DNA of 64,000 bases from Rhizopus arrhizus. Taxonomy: Eukaryota > Mucoromycota > Mucoromycetes > Mucorales > Rhizopodaceae. Position numbers and translations under genes: made by a program. The stretch lies in NCBI GenBank assembly GCA_024220505.1, contig JAKZZE010000010.1:682001-746000 (forward strand). The letters run 5' to 3'. The notes under the pieces are model-generated. The model did no database searches and had not been told where the DNA came from. It saw only the letters and a list, made by a program, of their open reading frames with translations. Below, in pieces: positions 53,409 to 63,428 of this stretch. Within the stretch, counting starts at the first letter, position 1. Every line of letters begins with the position of its first letter.

Positions 53409-53988
53409 TCAAATAAAATTTAAACAAGAAATCAAACAAGATGAAGGCAGTGTACCTGAATGGAGATGATGTTGCTCTAACAATATTTGTGGTAATAACC
53501 TTCTTCTTGCATTAATAAACCAATTACTGATTTGATTTAATGTTAAACCAGTCGTTAGTCTTAGTTCATTCTTTTCTGATTCAGTTGGATATGGATTATG
53601 ACAGTGATCAATTAGCCACTCCCTCAAGATGGCTGTGATTGTCTTTGGTAGGTTGCCACGTCTTTTTCTTTTTTTCCTGTTGCTATGGCTACTGCTACTA
53701 TGACTACTGTGACTAGTCATGGATTCTTCTTCTGATTCAATGGCTTGTCTTGTTCTTGTAATATATTGAAACCATAATTTACCATTTGACTTCAGCATCA
53801 AATCAACCATCTCTTTCTTTTTTTCTATCAGTGGACTATAATGATCATAAGGAATATGAATACGATGAATCACACCAGATAATTCAGATGAATAAGAATG
53901 ATCATGAAATAATATCACTGGTTTAAATAACTGAGGCTATCATCTACTTTAGTTTACTTTCTATCTATTCTAAATCACTTACAGCCAT
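53409..53988 (-). CDS. TALE-class homeobox transcription factor
   Basis: Two exons give 175 residues: a six-base first exon (ATGGCT, 53983-53988) and 53409-53930. The 52-nt intron is GTAAGT...CTCAG. The main exon contains no ATG before the conserved part, which supports the micro-exon start. A homeodomain of the TALE/KN type lies at about residues 99-158, with [16 protein letters not shown] (three-residue loop extension) and recognition helix [18 protein letters not shown] basic cluster NRKKRKRRG precedes it and may act as a nuclear signal. The target genes are unknown. Confidence 0.88.
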
Positions 53989-54214
53989 AAAAGAAAGAAA
54001 GAAAGAAAAGTAAAGAAAAAGGCACATTGAAATCTTTCTCCTTTTTAAATAAAAAGTGGGTTGTGTATGATGCCTGTCAATTTTTTCCTTTTTTATAAAA
54101 CCTGTTCGTCATTGCTGTACATTACACACATTCAGGGATTTTATAAAAAAGGTCTTATTTGTTTCATCTTTTTTGATACGCAGAATGGTTGTTATTAAAA
54201 CATACAACTGTTTA

Positions 54215-55903
54215 TTAAGTAACATAATTAAACCATTCATATTCGCCTGGAACCCGCCAAGTCCTTAAACTGTTATCTATCACTTCTTCATCTTCAAAGT
54301 TAAATTTGCGTTGACCAGAGCAAGTGGCCATGATTGGGTAAACAGGATTAAATGAAACACTTGATATTAAGTCTATACACAAACATATCAATCACTTTTT
54401 CTTTTTCTTTTATTATAACTTACCATCGTGTGCTTTCACTGACTTTATCAATTTATATTCATTTGGTAATGATATATCATATGCAATCAAGTTACCAAAT
54501 TGATCTCCAGTTATAATATGCCTTCCCGAAGGATCAAAATCAAAATGAATTCTTTGATTCGTCTTGCCTGGTCGAGGTAATTCATACAAGATATTGGCTG
54601 AATCACGAATATCCCAGCAAAGAATACTATTCGCATGTCGAGAGGCAGAAAACAGATAGTTTCCATCCTTTGAAAACTTGACTTGGGTCGTTCCACCCGT
54701 GAATCCTACTAACTTCAAACAGAGTTCATGGTTCACTTGATCATAAATCGCAATCGATTGACTATAGGAACCTGCGGCATACAACCCATCCAGACTGAAA
54801 TCCAAGCAGGAGATGATGCCTTTCTGTCCCTTTCTGCTCTTACGTGTTGGAATGGTCGGTATCTTGTCCGATTCGTTACCTGGTCGATGAACATCAAATA
54901 TTTCAATCATATTTTCATATCCACAATAGATCCTAACAAGTTCATCAGCACTTTTCATCACTTGTTCTATTCAGTATTCTTATTTACTTTGAACCGTCAG
55001 GGTGAAATGTAATGACATTAGGTCCAATGTATCTTTCACAATGATCTATTACACTATAAGATGCCATCACCTAACAATTCATGTAAGCATACAGACTTAT
55101 TATCATCCCATCATCTTACGCTGGCTGTCTTCATGTCCCATAACTGTACTGGATGATCTCTTACTGAGGTTATAAAACAACAGCTATCTGGATCTATGAC
55201 AACATCATACTCAATAAATCACATTAAACAATTTGCTCTCGCCTTACCTTGTGAATTCATCAAAGGATACCAATCAAAATCATACACTGACTCTCCTTCA
55301 CGTATGCCAAAATTGGGTATCATTGTCACCGCCTCACTTGATTCTTCATATACGTTACTTGGTCTACATAAAGAAGCATCAGTGATTTACACGTGTTCTT
55401 ATATATATATATATACAGTGAAAAGAGTCGAACGACATCGTCTGCTGAATTGGTCAATAAACAAGTACCGTCGGGTGCCCTACAAGATACTGTAAGAAAG
55501 AGCCTAATCAACGTTTCTTTACAGAATACCATTTTGTATTTTTAAAAAAATTGTTTTGTTCAGATTGATCTTGAAGATTCACATTTTGCTGAATTAAATC
55601 AAGGTCTTTCTCTAAACAGTCTCGTATAGAATCATTATATCGATCTAAACTTGAGGATGCCAAACTCAAATCTTTATTGAAATCAGGAATAAATACACTG
55701 TATGTTTGCTGCTGTTCTTGTCCGTTCTCTTCCATCGCCATTGGCTGCTCTTCTTGTTCTCTTTCTCCATTCTCTTCCATAGTCGTTTGCTGTACTCTTT
55801 GCTCTCTTTCTCCGTTCTCTTCCATCGCCATTGGCTGCTCTTCTTGTTCTCTTTCTCCGTTCTCTTCCATAGTCGTTTGCTGCTGCTGATCGTCCTCTTT
55901 CAT
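54215..55903 (-). CDS. WRAP53: WRAP53/TCAB1-like WD40 repeat protein
   Basis: Seven exons (55530-55903, 55417-55479, 55248-55363, 55120-55193, 54988-55070, 54424-54950, 54215-54372) give 464 residues with all frames closing. Family motifs appear in order: FFKNTKWAPDGTCLLTNSAD (across intron 1), SVYDFDWYPLMNSQ, SVRDHPVQLWD, GPNVITFHPDG, ISCLDFSLDGLYAAGSY, FTGGTTQVKFSKDG, ILCWDIRD, RIHFDFDPSGRHIITGDQFG and ATCSGQRKF. The animal protein escorts telomerase and Cajal-body RNAs to their nuclear sites, and a similar RNA-chaperone role is inferred. Before the propeller the protein has a Glu/Gln-rich tail with 15-residue repeats. Intron 5 is short (37 nt) and least certain. Confidence 0.82.
55725..55893 (-). 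repeat. 45-bp tandem coding repeat in the WRAP53-like N-terminus
   Basis: Three full units and one partial unit encode MEENGEREQ followed by EEQPMA or RVQQTT. The units alternate, giving a 90-bp higher-order period. Confidence 0.85.
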
Positions 55904-55973
55904 AAGCGCGAAAAAGAAAAAAGAAAAAAAAAACTTTGGTTTCACTCCGATAAAGATTCATGGCATTTTTTAT

Positions 55974-56613
55974 TTAAACCATTCTTTTATAATACGTAAA
56001 TTCATACTCCAGATCTTTATAGGTCTGTATTCCTTCTGGTACACTTTCTTCTACATACGCTTCTAGTTCCTCGTGAGTACTTGGTCGATACACATGTTCA
56101 TCAATCTTTGGAAAAAATGCGTCACACTCAATCTTGGCCTTGATCTTTGTCAGCAAAATATCAGTACAATCTGCACGTTTGATAGCATGGCTGTAAAGCT
56201 GTGCACCACCCACCACAAATACACGAGGATTTGTTTTGGTAGCGTCGATTTTTTCAAGAGCTTCTTCAAATGAAGTAACGAGTATCGCATTTGGATCCGT
56301 TGTCTGACTAAATTAACACTGTTATTTTTCTTGTCTTATTTTCACTTTTATTTTTTTACAGATCATAGTTGGGATTTCTTGATACAACAATATTAAATCG
56401 GTTATCTAAAGGACGATATTTGGGAGGAATGGATTCCCAAGTGACTCGACCCATAATAACCACATTTTGAACACTGTTTCCTTTTGGTATCTTGGTCGTT
56501 ACATCTCTAAAATATTTTAAATCCCTTGGAAGACGCCAAGGTAAATCACCTTTTCGGCCAATACCAAGTTCTTCAGTGGCTGCTGCAATAAGTGCTAATT
56601 TACGTTTTGTCAT
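55974..56613 (-). CDS. DFR1: Dihydrofolate reductase
   Basis: Two exons (56360-56613 and 55974-56307) give 195 residues. The enzyme reduces dihydrofolate to tetrahydrofolate with NADPH for thymidylate and purine synthesis. Features are [28 protein letters not shown] (substrate loop, Trp-Arg-Leu-Pro), [20 protein letters not shown] (cofactor site), the central [13 protein letters not shown], and C-terminal EFTYYKRM. The acidic residue of the active site is present in the DLKYF helix. The intron is 52 nt GT-AG. The gene is divergent from the uL14m gene with only 114 bp between start codons, so the two probably share a bidirectional promoter. Confidence 0.96.
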
Positions 56614-56727
56614 TATCGTAAAAAAAAAAAGGGGGAAAAAGAAAAGAAAGACCCGTGTGACTTATTTATCCCTGATCAAGACATTTTTTTTTTCTTTTCT
56701 TTTTTTTTTTTCTTGTAGTAAAATAAA
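56614..56727. promoter_or_regulatory. Short bidirectional promoter DFR1 / uL14m
   Basis: The two start codons are 114 bp apart in divergent orientation. The interval contains two T-rich tracts (56684-56711) and a purine-rich block next to DFR1. Confidence 0.55.
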
Positions 56728-57172
56728 ATGATTGGATTAAAAGGAACATTAAACGTAATTGATAATTCTGGAGCTATTATTGCAGAATGTGTTCGAGTGA
56801 TGAGTGGTGCTCGTTTTGCTAGAGCAGGTTGAATAGAATAGAAATAAAATCAGTTGACTTATATATAAATGATTAGGCGATGAGATTGTGTGTGTCGTTA
56901 AACGTGCTAGACCCATCAACCCAAATATTGCAGGAACTCAAGCAGCAGCACAAAAAGTGAAAAAAGGTGATGTGCGTCATGCCCTTGTGGTTCGTACAAA
57001 GAAAGAAATGACTCGACCCGACGGACGTACCATTCGATTTGATGACAATGCCTGTATTTTATTAAACCAAAAGAAGGAACCTCTCGGCACTCGTGTTTTG
57101 GGTGTGGTTGCAGCTGAATTGAGAACAAAGAATTGGATGAAGGCAGTTTCACTTGCTCCTAGAATTGTATAA
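56728..57172 (+). CDS. MRPL38: Mitochondrial large-subunit ribosomal protein uL14m
   Basis: Two exons (56728-56827 and 56877-57172) give 131 residues. The sequence [16 protein letters not shown]...ECVRV, then [42 protein letters not shown] and [13 protein letters not shown], is the bacterial-type L14 fold. The lack of eukaryotic cytosolic features places it in the mitochondrion, as for yeast Mrpl38. The 49-nt intron uses a weak donor GTTGAA. The imported protein may use an internal targeting signal, since no cleavable presequence is evident. Confidence 0.92.
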
Positions 57173-57347
57173 TTAATAAATTTAAAAAAAAGCCACTACT
57201 TTAAATTCCTACCTCTCGAAAAAAAGCTATAAGAACACCAAAAATTTTTTTTTTTCTTTTTTTTCTTTTTTTTTTTTCTCAACACATTTTGTGCATAACG
57301 GTAAGTCATCACATGTATATTGATAAGAAAAAGATGGAATAACATGA

Positions 57348-57481
57348 ATGCTTAATAGAAAGGAGAGAACTTTGGCAATCCCCTTGAGAAGGACGGAATG
57401 AGCTTTTGCTCAACATAACACACCGTGTGTGTTTGAAGGCATCGCTCCTCGGAGCATCTTGGCATATTGCCACTATTTTTT
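57348..57481 (+). ncRNA. U6atac: U6atac small nuclear RNA (minor spliceosome)
   Basis: The sequence agrees with U6atac in order. GAAAGGAGAGAA (57358-57369) contains AAGGAGA, which pairs with U12-type donors. TCCCCTTGAgAAGGAcGG (57379-57396) is the U4atac/U12 pairing region. An internal stem-loop follows (TGAGC tttt GCTCA, 57399-57412). AAGGCAT is followed by a 3' stem-loop (GCTCC tc GGAGC, 57444-57455), and the gene ends in T6 (57476-57481) as for Pol III. A TATA-like gtatattga sits at 57315-57323, about 25-30 bp before the likely start. An extra small hairpin (acacac cg tgtgtg) lies near 57417-57430. The exact 5' end is estimated. Confidence 0.9.
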
Positions 57482-57680
57482 ATATAAAAATTTAAATGAA
57501 AAAGGTGTATTGGATGGAGAAAAAGAGGGTATAGATTGGGCTGGAGCGTATTTTTAATCTTAATAAAAAAGCTGCTTATAAGAATGTCTATTTTTATTAT
57601 TAAACGTGTAGAACAAGACAATTTCCTTTGTCGGAATTTTTTCTTTTTTTTTTTTTTCTTTATTTTCTTGAAACATTAGA

Positions 57681-58317
57681 ATGGGTTGTTGTGGAAGTAA
57701 ATTAGACCAAGATGAAGTAAGCTTATAGAAAATAGAAATAAAGCAAAAAGTGAACAGTGTTTAATAGGAGGATATGAATGCACCTCTATTAAATGATGAT
57801 ATCACCAGTGACAAGTAAAAATTAAAAAGTAAAATGTTTCAAAGACTCATTATTATTTAGTCGAGTTAATTATCAAGCATGCGAAACTATTGATGCACAA
57901 AAAGAACAAGAGTTTTGGAACAGTGTTATTGATAAAACAACACAGTAAGAAAAACCATCGATGGAATCTTTTTGGTTAATTGAATTGTATAGAAATTTAA
58001 TTGACATTTCAAATACACAAACTGATCTACTCCAAGAAACTGATGTACAAGAAAGAGTAGAAAGATACCGACAATTATTAGGTCAAATACAAATCAAACA
58101 AGAAACAACAGATACCACCTATAGCAACAATGTATTGGATATCTTAAGCAATGCAAAACCAAATGGAGGCATGGATGATGACCAAATAGACTGGTTATAT
58201 CAAACAATGGATGAAGTGCAAGATGCGATTCAACGTATTGATATTGAACCAGTGGGAGACATAGTGATTCATTTAACAATGACAGACACAAACAATAGTT
58301 CAATTAGAACTTATTAG
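57681..58317 (+). CDS. LAMTOR1/Meh1-like lipidated adaptor
   Basis: Four exons (57681-57716, 57768-57814, 57861-57944, 57993-58317) give 163 residues. The N-terminus MGCCGSK is a myristoylation plus palmitoylation signal. It is followed by a leucine-containing acidic stretch NAPLLNDD, the layout of LAMTOR1 (p18) and yeast Meh1/Ego1, which anchor the Ragulator/EGO complex to the lysosome or vacuole and support TORC1 signalling. The rest is helical and acidic with little catalytic character. Function is inferred from N-terminal layout, size and helix content. All three introns are GT-AG, 46-51 nt. Its stop is 7 bp from that of POL12 on the other strand. Confidence 0.6.
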
Positions 58318-58324
58318 TTTATTA

Positions 58325-60280
58325 TTATAATTTCAATAAATCTACACGCACTCGCTCTTCTATATTGTCACTTGGGTACAAAATCACTCGAGCATAACTG
58401 CCTGAGGATTGATGTTTGGTTAAATAGCTTGGGTTTATACAAACAACTTGCTCTATATTCTATCTCTTCAGATCAGTAGGTGTCTTTTAATCTATAGGTA
58501 TGATATTTACCTTCACAAAGTATTTAAATTGGGAAGGGATAATCAAAATATCTGGTTTCCATGATATTTGAATGTCCAGTAATCTCGAGGAATCAATACT
58601 ATCCTCTTCTGCGTGAGGAAATAATGGATAGTAAGTGTGTTGTTGTATCAGATGTTGTACTAATCTACTAAATCGATCAGAATGAACCGAAGATCTATTA
58701 AAGAGAAAGTAAGCATACGATAAAACATCACAACCTTACACTTACTTGTATATTTCTTGCTTGGCTAATCTGAACAAGACATCAATGTTAGCAAGGGATA
58801 TTACATGCCCGTTAACACTGATACTTGATGGATTACTCAACAAATGAATTCTTGGGTGTTGTAAATTTTTAAGTGGTGGTTGAGGAAAGAGTGGATAAGT
58901 CTGTATGATATCATCTGCATGTGGTAATAACAGTACTTGAGTGTTGCTGCATGCATCCAAAGATGTTTGAGTTTAACTTCAACCTGTTCACGAAACAGAT
59001 CCTCTGGTAAAGTGGTTATTTTGCCTTTGGCAATCAATGGATGCTTTGCAGACACAAAGGGCCCCATCAAGAGTACAATATCTGGTCTTTCTTCCATACA
59101 CATTTGAATAAGTGACTCTAAAGGTTTAAAAGATAAATCTCCATCCAAGGTGAATGGACCGGCTGCCGTGATGATCTCTATCGGTTTTCCTCCGTTATTG
59201 ATTAATTCCAAATTAGCTGGATTGATTTTTTGAGGTAAAGGAGGCTAAAAAAAGATAAGTAATAGAGTTGACATGGTATATAATACTTTACCATATGAAT
59301 ACATTCAACTTGAAACGAATTTCCATTGCGATTAAAACCTTGCACGCCCACGATTTGGCCAGGAAACAAGGAGTAGTCTTGCAATTTGCTCAAATCCAAC
59401 TTGATTCTCTTTCCCATCCCAAGTTCTTTGGAAGTTTCCAACATGACAGACTCTGCATTCAATTTACCCTCACTTGCATCAGAACAAATACGACCAAAGG
59501 TAAACGTAGCTACCTGACTCTGTTGAATGGGAGCCGAGAATTTCTCATGAAGCTTATCAGATAATAGCTGGCCCATGAAATCAAGTCGATCATTCATTTC
59601 GTCTGCCTTTTCTCTGATTTTTTCAAACATATAGCGATAGGGTTCAATAGGTTTTTGCAGGTGCTTCAAATCAATCTGTGGCCTTTCGTTCATGACTACT
59701 CCTCGACGTAATAACTGTCCATTGTATTGTCCATCTATTTGATGAGATTCTGGTCTATTTAAAAATTGACTGGTTGCTTGGGATCTAAATGAAAGATGTC
59801 AACATGATGACTATTGTTATTTTATGTTTTCTTACAGTTTTGTATCTACTGCTTCAATAGACGATGTGCTGAACATATTACTGTCTTGTTCTTGAGTGGT
59901 TAGTCCAAAGTCAATACCATATTCAGACAGATCCATAGGCACAATTGATCTCTTTGTCACAGTTCGGTTGCTTGGCCCTGTACGTCTCTTTTTCAAGGCT
60001 CGATCGAATTCTCTTTGAAGCGCATTTCTTAATAGTTTCACATAAGATATCGTGGGTTTTAAAGAAATGTTGGCATTCAAAGCATATGATTCCCATTTGA
60101 ACTTGACTTGTTCTGGTGTTAAGGTAAATACTTGACAAATGGAATTGACTAGCAAAAATGAATTAGGTTTAATCAAAAAAGATGTCAATTCTTTTTACTT
60201 TCACGAATGACTTGTAAATCAGTAGACATATTTAGACCAAGTAATTTAGCAATACTCTGTTCGTTATTTATTGTTGTCAT
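58325..60280 (-). CDS. POL12: DNA polymerase alpha subunit B (with an apparent 1-nt frameshift)
   Basis: Six exons (60199-60280, 59836-60148, 59292-59784, 58746-59244, 58511-58694, 58325-58459) cover about 568 residues. This non-catalytic subunit tethers primase-polymerase alpha at replication origins. The N-terminal helical domain (VFTLTPEQVKFKWESYALN), the OB-fold region (TFGRICSDASEGKLNAESV, PGQIVGVQGFNRNG) and the phosphoesterase-like domain (GPFTLDGDLSF, PDIVLLMGPFVSAKHP, LFPQPPLKNL, SNPSSISVNG) are clear. Within exon 4, near 58959-58964, the frame shifts by one base: conserved sequence before (EQVEVKLKHL) and after (CSNTQVLLLPH) lies in different frames. All other junctions close. A sequencing or assembly error is the likeliest cause. 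Confidence 0.88.
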
Positions 60281-61050
60281 TTTTTTTTTTTTTTTTGTTC
60301 CTATATAATTAAAAAAAAAAAAAAAGTATTTAAAAACGCGGTTTAGGCGCGTATATGTTTCTAAAAAAAGGGGACTGTGTATAGTGTTGCCTGTGCCATT
60401 TCGCGGTCTTTTCTTCAATTGTTCAAAATTAGGAGCGCTTATCTTTTCTATAAAAATAGACAAGGCAGAATGGTTGACGAGAGTGAAGCTGACACTATAG
60501 AGTGAGAGGAAGAATTTTATCCTCACAACTTACAAACCTTGATTAATTTCAGTAAGTACTGTGAAGCCCAAGTGCCCTGAGTTAGATTAAAATGGCGAAA
60601 TGCTAGCTCCAAAAAATGAATGAGCTGGCTAAAAGTATCGAGAGACAATTCAGAAAAGCAGTACAATGCATATACAGACACTAAAAAATGCCTCTTGTAT
60701 ACTATATCAACTTCAAATCCTTTAAAGTTACAAAGGCAGCTATCTAGTAGATTTTTAGAGTATGGCCGTAATTTGAAAATAAAGAGACCTATTTAATAAA
60801 TACCTATGAGAATAAGGACTTCACCAATAAAAGAATAGACTGAAGAATTAACAAGAAAATGACTTATTCATGAGTCGATTATAGAACAATTCAGAATATA
60901 TATAAAGATAATAAACGCTTATTTTATTGTACAATTATTAATCTTTTTAAATATCCCTAATCTAAAGCAAGAGATATTGCTGAGCGTACTGTTCAAGGTT
61001 GAGCACAAAAGATTAAGAAACGAACGCGAGTGAGCTATTTATAAAAGCAA
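60281..61050. other. Intergenic region upstream of POL12
   Basis: A-rich and T-rich tracts flank the POL12 start. A short GC-richer stretch lies at 60340-60440 (acgcggtttaggcgcg). An ACGCG-like motif there (60335-60345) resembles an MCB cell-cycle box used for replication genes, as a single instance. No gene is seen. Confidence 0.4.
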
Positions 61051-61820
61051 ATGAACAGGGTTAATCGTAAGAAGAGCCAATTACAGAATGAGCATAAAAA
61101 TTTTTTTGTCCATCATTCCCAGACAAGGGCATCAGATACAGTAGATAGTTTGGCAAAGAAATTTGAAAATCTCAACTTAAGAGATGCGGTTATTGATGAT
61201 TTTCTATTAACGGAGGGTAATTTAACAATGAAAAAAGTTACACTTCATCCATTCGCAAGAAATGATGAGGATAGGCTTCAGAAGCGTCTAGCCTGAGTAA
61301 AAGAATAGGCAGAAAATGTCATGGATTTATTGAGAAATTATGCTTTTATCTATAAATCTAGCTTTAATATCAAAGCGGGGAGGTTTAACAACATCCTGGC
61401 ACTGAGGGTACTGTACCTCTTACCAGTAATTTTTGACTCTGAAATTAAAAGACCTTTTTTTTCAAGTACTTTTTCTTACTGGTTTCATATTATTCATACC
61501 ATGCTGACTTGTGGCATATTTCATTATACAATTAAGTGCTTCTCTGTTGCTACCTTTCTCCTGCATCTATAAAGCTACCCCAAAAGATGAAAATGTTGTC
61601 TATAGATCGATCAACGGAACAAGGAAAAGCCCCATCCCATTTGTTCGATTTTTAAAGGCATTTACAAGTGGTATTTTAATGCAAAGTAGACAAATTAATG
61701 TATTTTCATACTACAATGTATTGAATGATGCTTTCCTGGAGTATAGTTCTAGAAAGAGCACTAAGGCCAAAAGGAGAAAAAGCAATTTTATTTTTAAATA
61801 TGTACAAAAAGGGTGAAGTT
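61051..61820 (+). pseudogene. Relic of an IS630/Tc1-type (DDE_3-like) transposase
   Basis: Fragments in one main frame resemble transposases common in mucoralean genomes. They include an N-terminal part with DTVDSLAKKFENLNL and GNLTMKKVTLHPFARN, followed by two in-frame stops (61294-61296 and 61306-61308). Next comes a degraded first catalytic block, FIYKSSFNI, where FIDESGFNI-like text is expected. Both stops sit where Trp codons are expected, consistent with G-to-A changes. The frames further on (to 61816) may be the C-terminal remnant. There is no functional product. Confidence 0.5.
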
Positions 61821-61837
61821 TTTTTTTTTTTTTGTGA

Positions 61838-62344
61838 TTATGGTTCATGATTATTACTACTATCGTTTGAATTCATATTATAATTTGATAGATAAGAAGA
61901 AGCTAATATAAACATTGGTCTTCGTTTTGGCCCTGAGCCATTGTTACTATTATTTAAAGGTTGCGGTGGAGGAGATGTGACTGTATCTTGTTTTGGTGAT
62001 TCTGTAGACTTGTTTAATGATGTCTTCTTCTTTTCCTTCTTGCCCTCATTATTCAGTAATTTATTTATATCGGCTGCATGTTTGGATGCAAGTTGACTGT
62101 TCTTTTGCTTGGCGACATTAAGATTATTCAGAATAGCATCATCCGAAGGGTTGTTTACACTGGCTGTTCTTTCACGCGCCATTCTAAGTGCGCTATGTGC
62201 CAATCGAACGTTCTTGCTATACCGAATCTTTTTTCCGTTGCTTGTTCTTTTGGGGACCGTCGTTGGTGGCACAAACTCGAGTGGTTGCGGTGAAGGAGCA
62301 TCGAACAAGGTGTTGTTTAATTTAAAGTTATCTACTGTTGGCAT
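61838..62344 (-). CDS. Basic, low-complexity protein or C-terminal part of the RING/TRAF gene
   Basis: The frame of 168 codons from ATG 62344 begins MPTVDNFKLNN. It holds a basic stretch KRTSNGKKIRYSKNVRLAHS, a Lys-rich KKEKKKTS segment, and a Pro/Asn-rich tail ending in PKRRPMFILASSYLSNYNMN. No domain is recognised. It overlaps the stop of the upstream same-strand RING gene by 13 bases in another frame, which is unusual for separate nuclear genes. It may be a downstream exon or a frame disrupted by a base error. Confidence 0.5.
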   Translation of the reverse strand: MPTVDNFKLNNTLFDAPSPQPLEFVPPTTVPKRTSNGKKIRYSKNVRLAHSALRMARERTASVNNPSDDAILNNLNVAKQKNSQLASKHAADINKLLNNEGKKEKKKTSLNKSTESPKQDTVTSPPPQPLNNSNNGSGPKRRPMFILASSYLSNYNMNSNDSSNNHEP

Positions 62345-63428
62345 TGTATCCAAAAAGAACTTAGGTCCATCATGTTTGCTTCCTCTGGTTGCTGCTCTGG
62401 TTGCTGTGTTGTGGATGGTGATTGAATAGTATAGTCTTGACCATTGCTATTCGATAAATCTAAAGAGTCAAACAGATCGCTATTAAACATTTCATGAAAT
62501 AGTGCCATCTCATTCATCGAGGCATCTTCTATTTTTCCTGTTTCTTCTGGTTGCTGTTGAACGAGATTGTTATTGTCTGGTGTTGGAGGTATCTTGATTT
62601 GTAATCCAAGCGACATATCTTGAATAATTCTATTTAATCGTTTGACTTCCTCTGTTAAATCATTGATTGATTTATGCAGTCTACCGCAGTACCCTTCACA
62701 GTGAATATTTATCTGATTGAATGTACCTATAAAGGGACAGCCTTCATGAGCATATGGGCACGGATAAGATTGGCATTCATTTTGGTGTTTTTGTAGATCT
62801 TTTCTTAAAAATGGTTGGCATAGTGGCATGTTGTTTGGACATGTTATTTGCTGATATGGACACTGTTCTACATGCTGTTTAATGTTGACATTGCTTAGAT
62901 TCTTTTCAGTACATCCATTTTCCACATTAGGACAAATACAAGGAGCATATTCACACTGCCAGTAGAGAAAGGTTAAGAATATTGAATAAAAAGAAGTCTT
63001 GTTACCTTTTCTGCGTGGTTATCTGCTATAAGTCCCTGCCATGAACAACCATTAAGGTAATAAGGACATTGAATGCGCAGTCGACTGATTTGTCTTTGTG
63101 CAAATTTTGATAATTGAAAAGAATTCTTATCGAGTGAGGTGAAGCATAATGGGCAAGAACTTTCTGTTTCCAAATGTTTTTGAATGCACTTTCTACAAAA
63201 CAAATGATCTTTTCTTTTTCCGTTAATAAATTGATTGCTTATTCTATTTTTTGTTTTTATTCAAATCACCTTCAGGACAGTGAACTTGTATAGGTTCATC
63301 CAAAATGTCTAACAAAAAAGATTTAGTTGAAAGGATTTTAGCAACTGTTTCAGAATTTTACCTTGACAGATACCACATAATAGCTCAGGACAATGTTCCC
63401 CAACTAAAAGGTCTATATTTTTTAACAT
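62332..63428 (-). CDS. RING finger and TRAF-type zinc finger protein
   Basis: Four exons (63362-63428, 63270-63308, 63006-63208, 62332-62955) give 310 residues. The RING (residues about 17-58) is built across introns: CGICQDILDEPIQVHC, then CPEDHLFCRKCIQKH, then CPLC. TRAF-type zinc fingers follow (CPYYLNGCSWQG, CPNVENGCTEK, CPYQQITCPNN, CPYAHEGCPF). Next come a coiled-coil-like segment (LHKSINDLTEEVKRLNRIIQD, about 21 residues) and a Gln/Asn-rich acidic tail. It is probably an E3 ubiquitin ligase. Intron 2 is 61 nt, with an acceptor AAAAG that restores the RING. The tail runs into the overlapping downstream frame described at 61838-62344. Confidence 0.85.

Noticed and set aside
55501..55533. 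Shorter 33-nt intron (GTAAAG...TTACAG) at the WRAP53 exon 1/2 junction
   Set aside because: It breaks the conserved KWAPDGTC block; the 50-nt intron restores it.
57352..57621. Minus-strand frame with a short MPRCSEERC segment
   Set aside because: It is the antisense of the U6atac gene; the RNA explains the locally higher GC and the stem-loops.
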